Below, one piece after another: positions 14,345 to 15,256 of a stretch of 15,256 nucleotides of DNA. The notes under the pieces are model-generated. The model was given only the letters and a program-made list of their open reading frames with translations. It was not told the DNA's origin and did no database searches. This DNA is from an uncultured Alphaproteobacteria bacterium. GTDB lineage: Bacteria; Pseudomonadota; Alphaproteobacteria; Sphingomonadales; Sphingomonadaceae. The stretch spans positions 1 to 15,256 of the forward strand of contig CAJAHV010000046.1 in NCBI GenBank assembly GCA_903939555.1, in the 5' to 3' direction. Position 1 is the first letter of the stretch; each line of letters opens with the position of its first letter. A program made the translations under genes and the position numbers.

Positions 14345-15256
14345 TCAACGCTCCAAAATCGCCACGGCGGAAAGGCCGGGCGCACCATAGACATGCGAAT
14401 AGGCGGTTTTTGGCCCCTGCCCGTCGCGGCCGGCCACCTGGCGACCGCCACCGGCCCCACGCAGTTGCACGACATTTTCATAGACCTGCCGCAGCCCCGA
14501 CGCGCCGATCGGTTCGCCACAGGCGAGGCAGCCGCCATCGGTATTGACCGGCAGGCTGCCGCCCAGCCGGGTGCGGCCCTGCGCCAGCCAGGCTTCCTGT
14601 TCGCCATCGGCGCAGAAACCATTTTCGGCCATGTGCATGATCTCGGCGCCGCTTTCGGTATCCTGCAACTGGGCGACCTCGATATCGTCCGGCCCGATGC
14701 CGGCCATGGCGAAGGCGGCGCGCGACGCCAGGTTGGTCGCCGACAGGCCGCGTTCGATATCGATCGACGGCGCAAAGACTTCGAACGAACCCGGCGGCCG
14801 GGTGCGGATGGCGACCGAGGCGACCTTGACCCCCTTCACCCCCAGCTCGCGGGCCTTTTTCGCCGAGGCGAGCACCAGCGCCACGGCGCCTTCGGCCGGG
14901 GCGCAGAACATGAACTTGGTCAGCGGGTCATTGACCATCTGCGAATTGAGGATGGTTTCGAGATCGACCTCCTCGCGCCGCCACGCATGCGGGGCATGGA
15001 CGGCATTCGAAAACGCCTTTTCGGCGACACGTCCCAATGTTGTCGGGGTGATGCCATACAATTCCATGTAGCGGCGCAGCTTGAGCGCAAAAAACTGCGT
15101 CGTCAGCATCAGGCCGGTCTCGCCATACCAGTCGGGCAGGCCCCATTCGGCGGGCTTGGGATCGAAACTGCCGCGCGGATGCTTGTCGAAACCGACCGCC
15201 AGCGCCAGATCGGCCTGACCGGCCTTGATCGCCGCCACGGCGGAGCCCATCGCCGA
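14345..15256 (-). CDS. Thiolase-superfamily protein (acetyl-CoA acetyltransferase / SCP2-thiolase-like), 5' end missing
   Basis: The frame stays open to the window edge, so only the C-terminal 303 or so residues are present. The first visible residues, SAMGSAVAAIKAGQADLALAV, match the helix that follows the nucleophilic cysteine in thiolases; that cysteine would lie just outside the window. The C-terminal half has NTDGGCLACGEPIGASG, equivalent to the NxxGG...GHPxGA motif of thiolases, with Glu (codon 14513-14515) where most have His. The end reads YSHVYGAPGLSAVAILER, without the second catalytic CxG cysteine of classical thiolases. Both traits recall SCP2-type or lipid-transfer-like thiolases and related acetyltransferases, some of which act on steroid side chains. 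It is the first visible gene of the catabolic block and abuts the SDR gene. The reaction could be thiolytic, acyl-transferring or retro-aldol; confidence is for the superfamily. Confidence 0.85.
   Translation of the reverse strand, partial: SAMGSAVAAIKAGQADLALAVGFDKHPRGSFDPKPAEWGLPDWYGETGLMLTTQFFALKLRRYMELYGITPTTLGRVAEKAFSNAVHAPHAWRREEVDLETILNSQMVNDPLTKFMFCAPAEGAVALVLASAKKARELGVKGVKVASVAIRTRPPGSFEVFAPSIDIERGLSATNLASRAAFAMAGIGPDDIEVAQLQDTESGAEIMHMAENGFCADGEQEAWLAQGRTRLGGSLPVNTDGGCLACGEPIGASGLRQVYENVVQLRGAGGGRQVAGRDGQGPKTAYSHVYGAPGLSAVAILER

Noticed and set aside
1..15256. CRISPR arrays, tRNA or rRNA genes, insertion sequences, prophage or integrase genes
   Set aside because: I saw no spaced direct repeats, tRNA-like cloverleaf with a CCA-adjacent stem, rRNA-like stretches or transposase motifs on either strand.

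Overview
The window is about 15 kb of GC-rich DNA. Every gene I can support lies on the minus strand. Dense overlapping ORFs, alphaproteobacterial-looking proteins, an iron-sulfur (6-4) photolyase and a fatty-acyl-CoA catabolic cluster suggest an alphaproteobacterium, most likely of the Sphingomonadales. That placement is an inference from protein flavour, not from a marker gene. The long plus-strand ORFs are antisense shadows of real genes.

Layout in transcription order, right to left. (1) 15256-11553 is a catabolic block: a thiolase-superfamily enzyme cut by the window edge, a short-chain dehydrogenase, a ThuA-like protein and an acyl-CoA dehydrogenase. These are packed with gaps of 0 to 58 nt and look like one operon for side-chain or beta-oxidation-like breakdown of an unknown acyl-CoA. 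(2) A 103-nt gap at 11450-11552 probably holds the promoter of the next unit. (3) 11449-2007 is the most interesting part: four genes joined by start/stop overlaps. In order they encode an exported pentaheme cytochrome, a lipoprotein with two GlcG/HbpS-like domains, an outer-membrane beta-barrel, and an exported 1408-residue protein with ten CxxCH haem sites followed by an LVIVD-type beta-propeller. (4) 1951-61 holds a small three-helix membrane protein and a PhrB-type photolyase, followed by a strong inverted repeat at 8-58.

The four-gene unit has the parts list of a porin-cytochrome conduit: a periplasmic multihaem carrier, an outer-membrane barrel, a large multihaem protein that could sit at or beyond the outer membrane, and an accessory lipoprotein. 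Fifteen haem attachment sites are encoded in two proteins. None of the proteins looks to me like MtrA, MtrB or MtrC, so I read this as a separate, MtrCAB-unrelated candidate for electron transfer across the outer membrane. Substrate, direction of electron flow and location of the decahaem protein are unknown. No inner-membrane quinol dehydrogenase and no cytochrome maturation genes are in the window.
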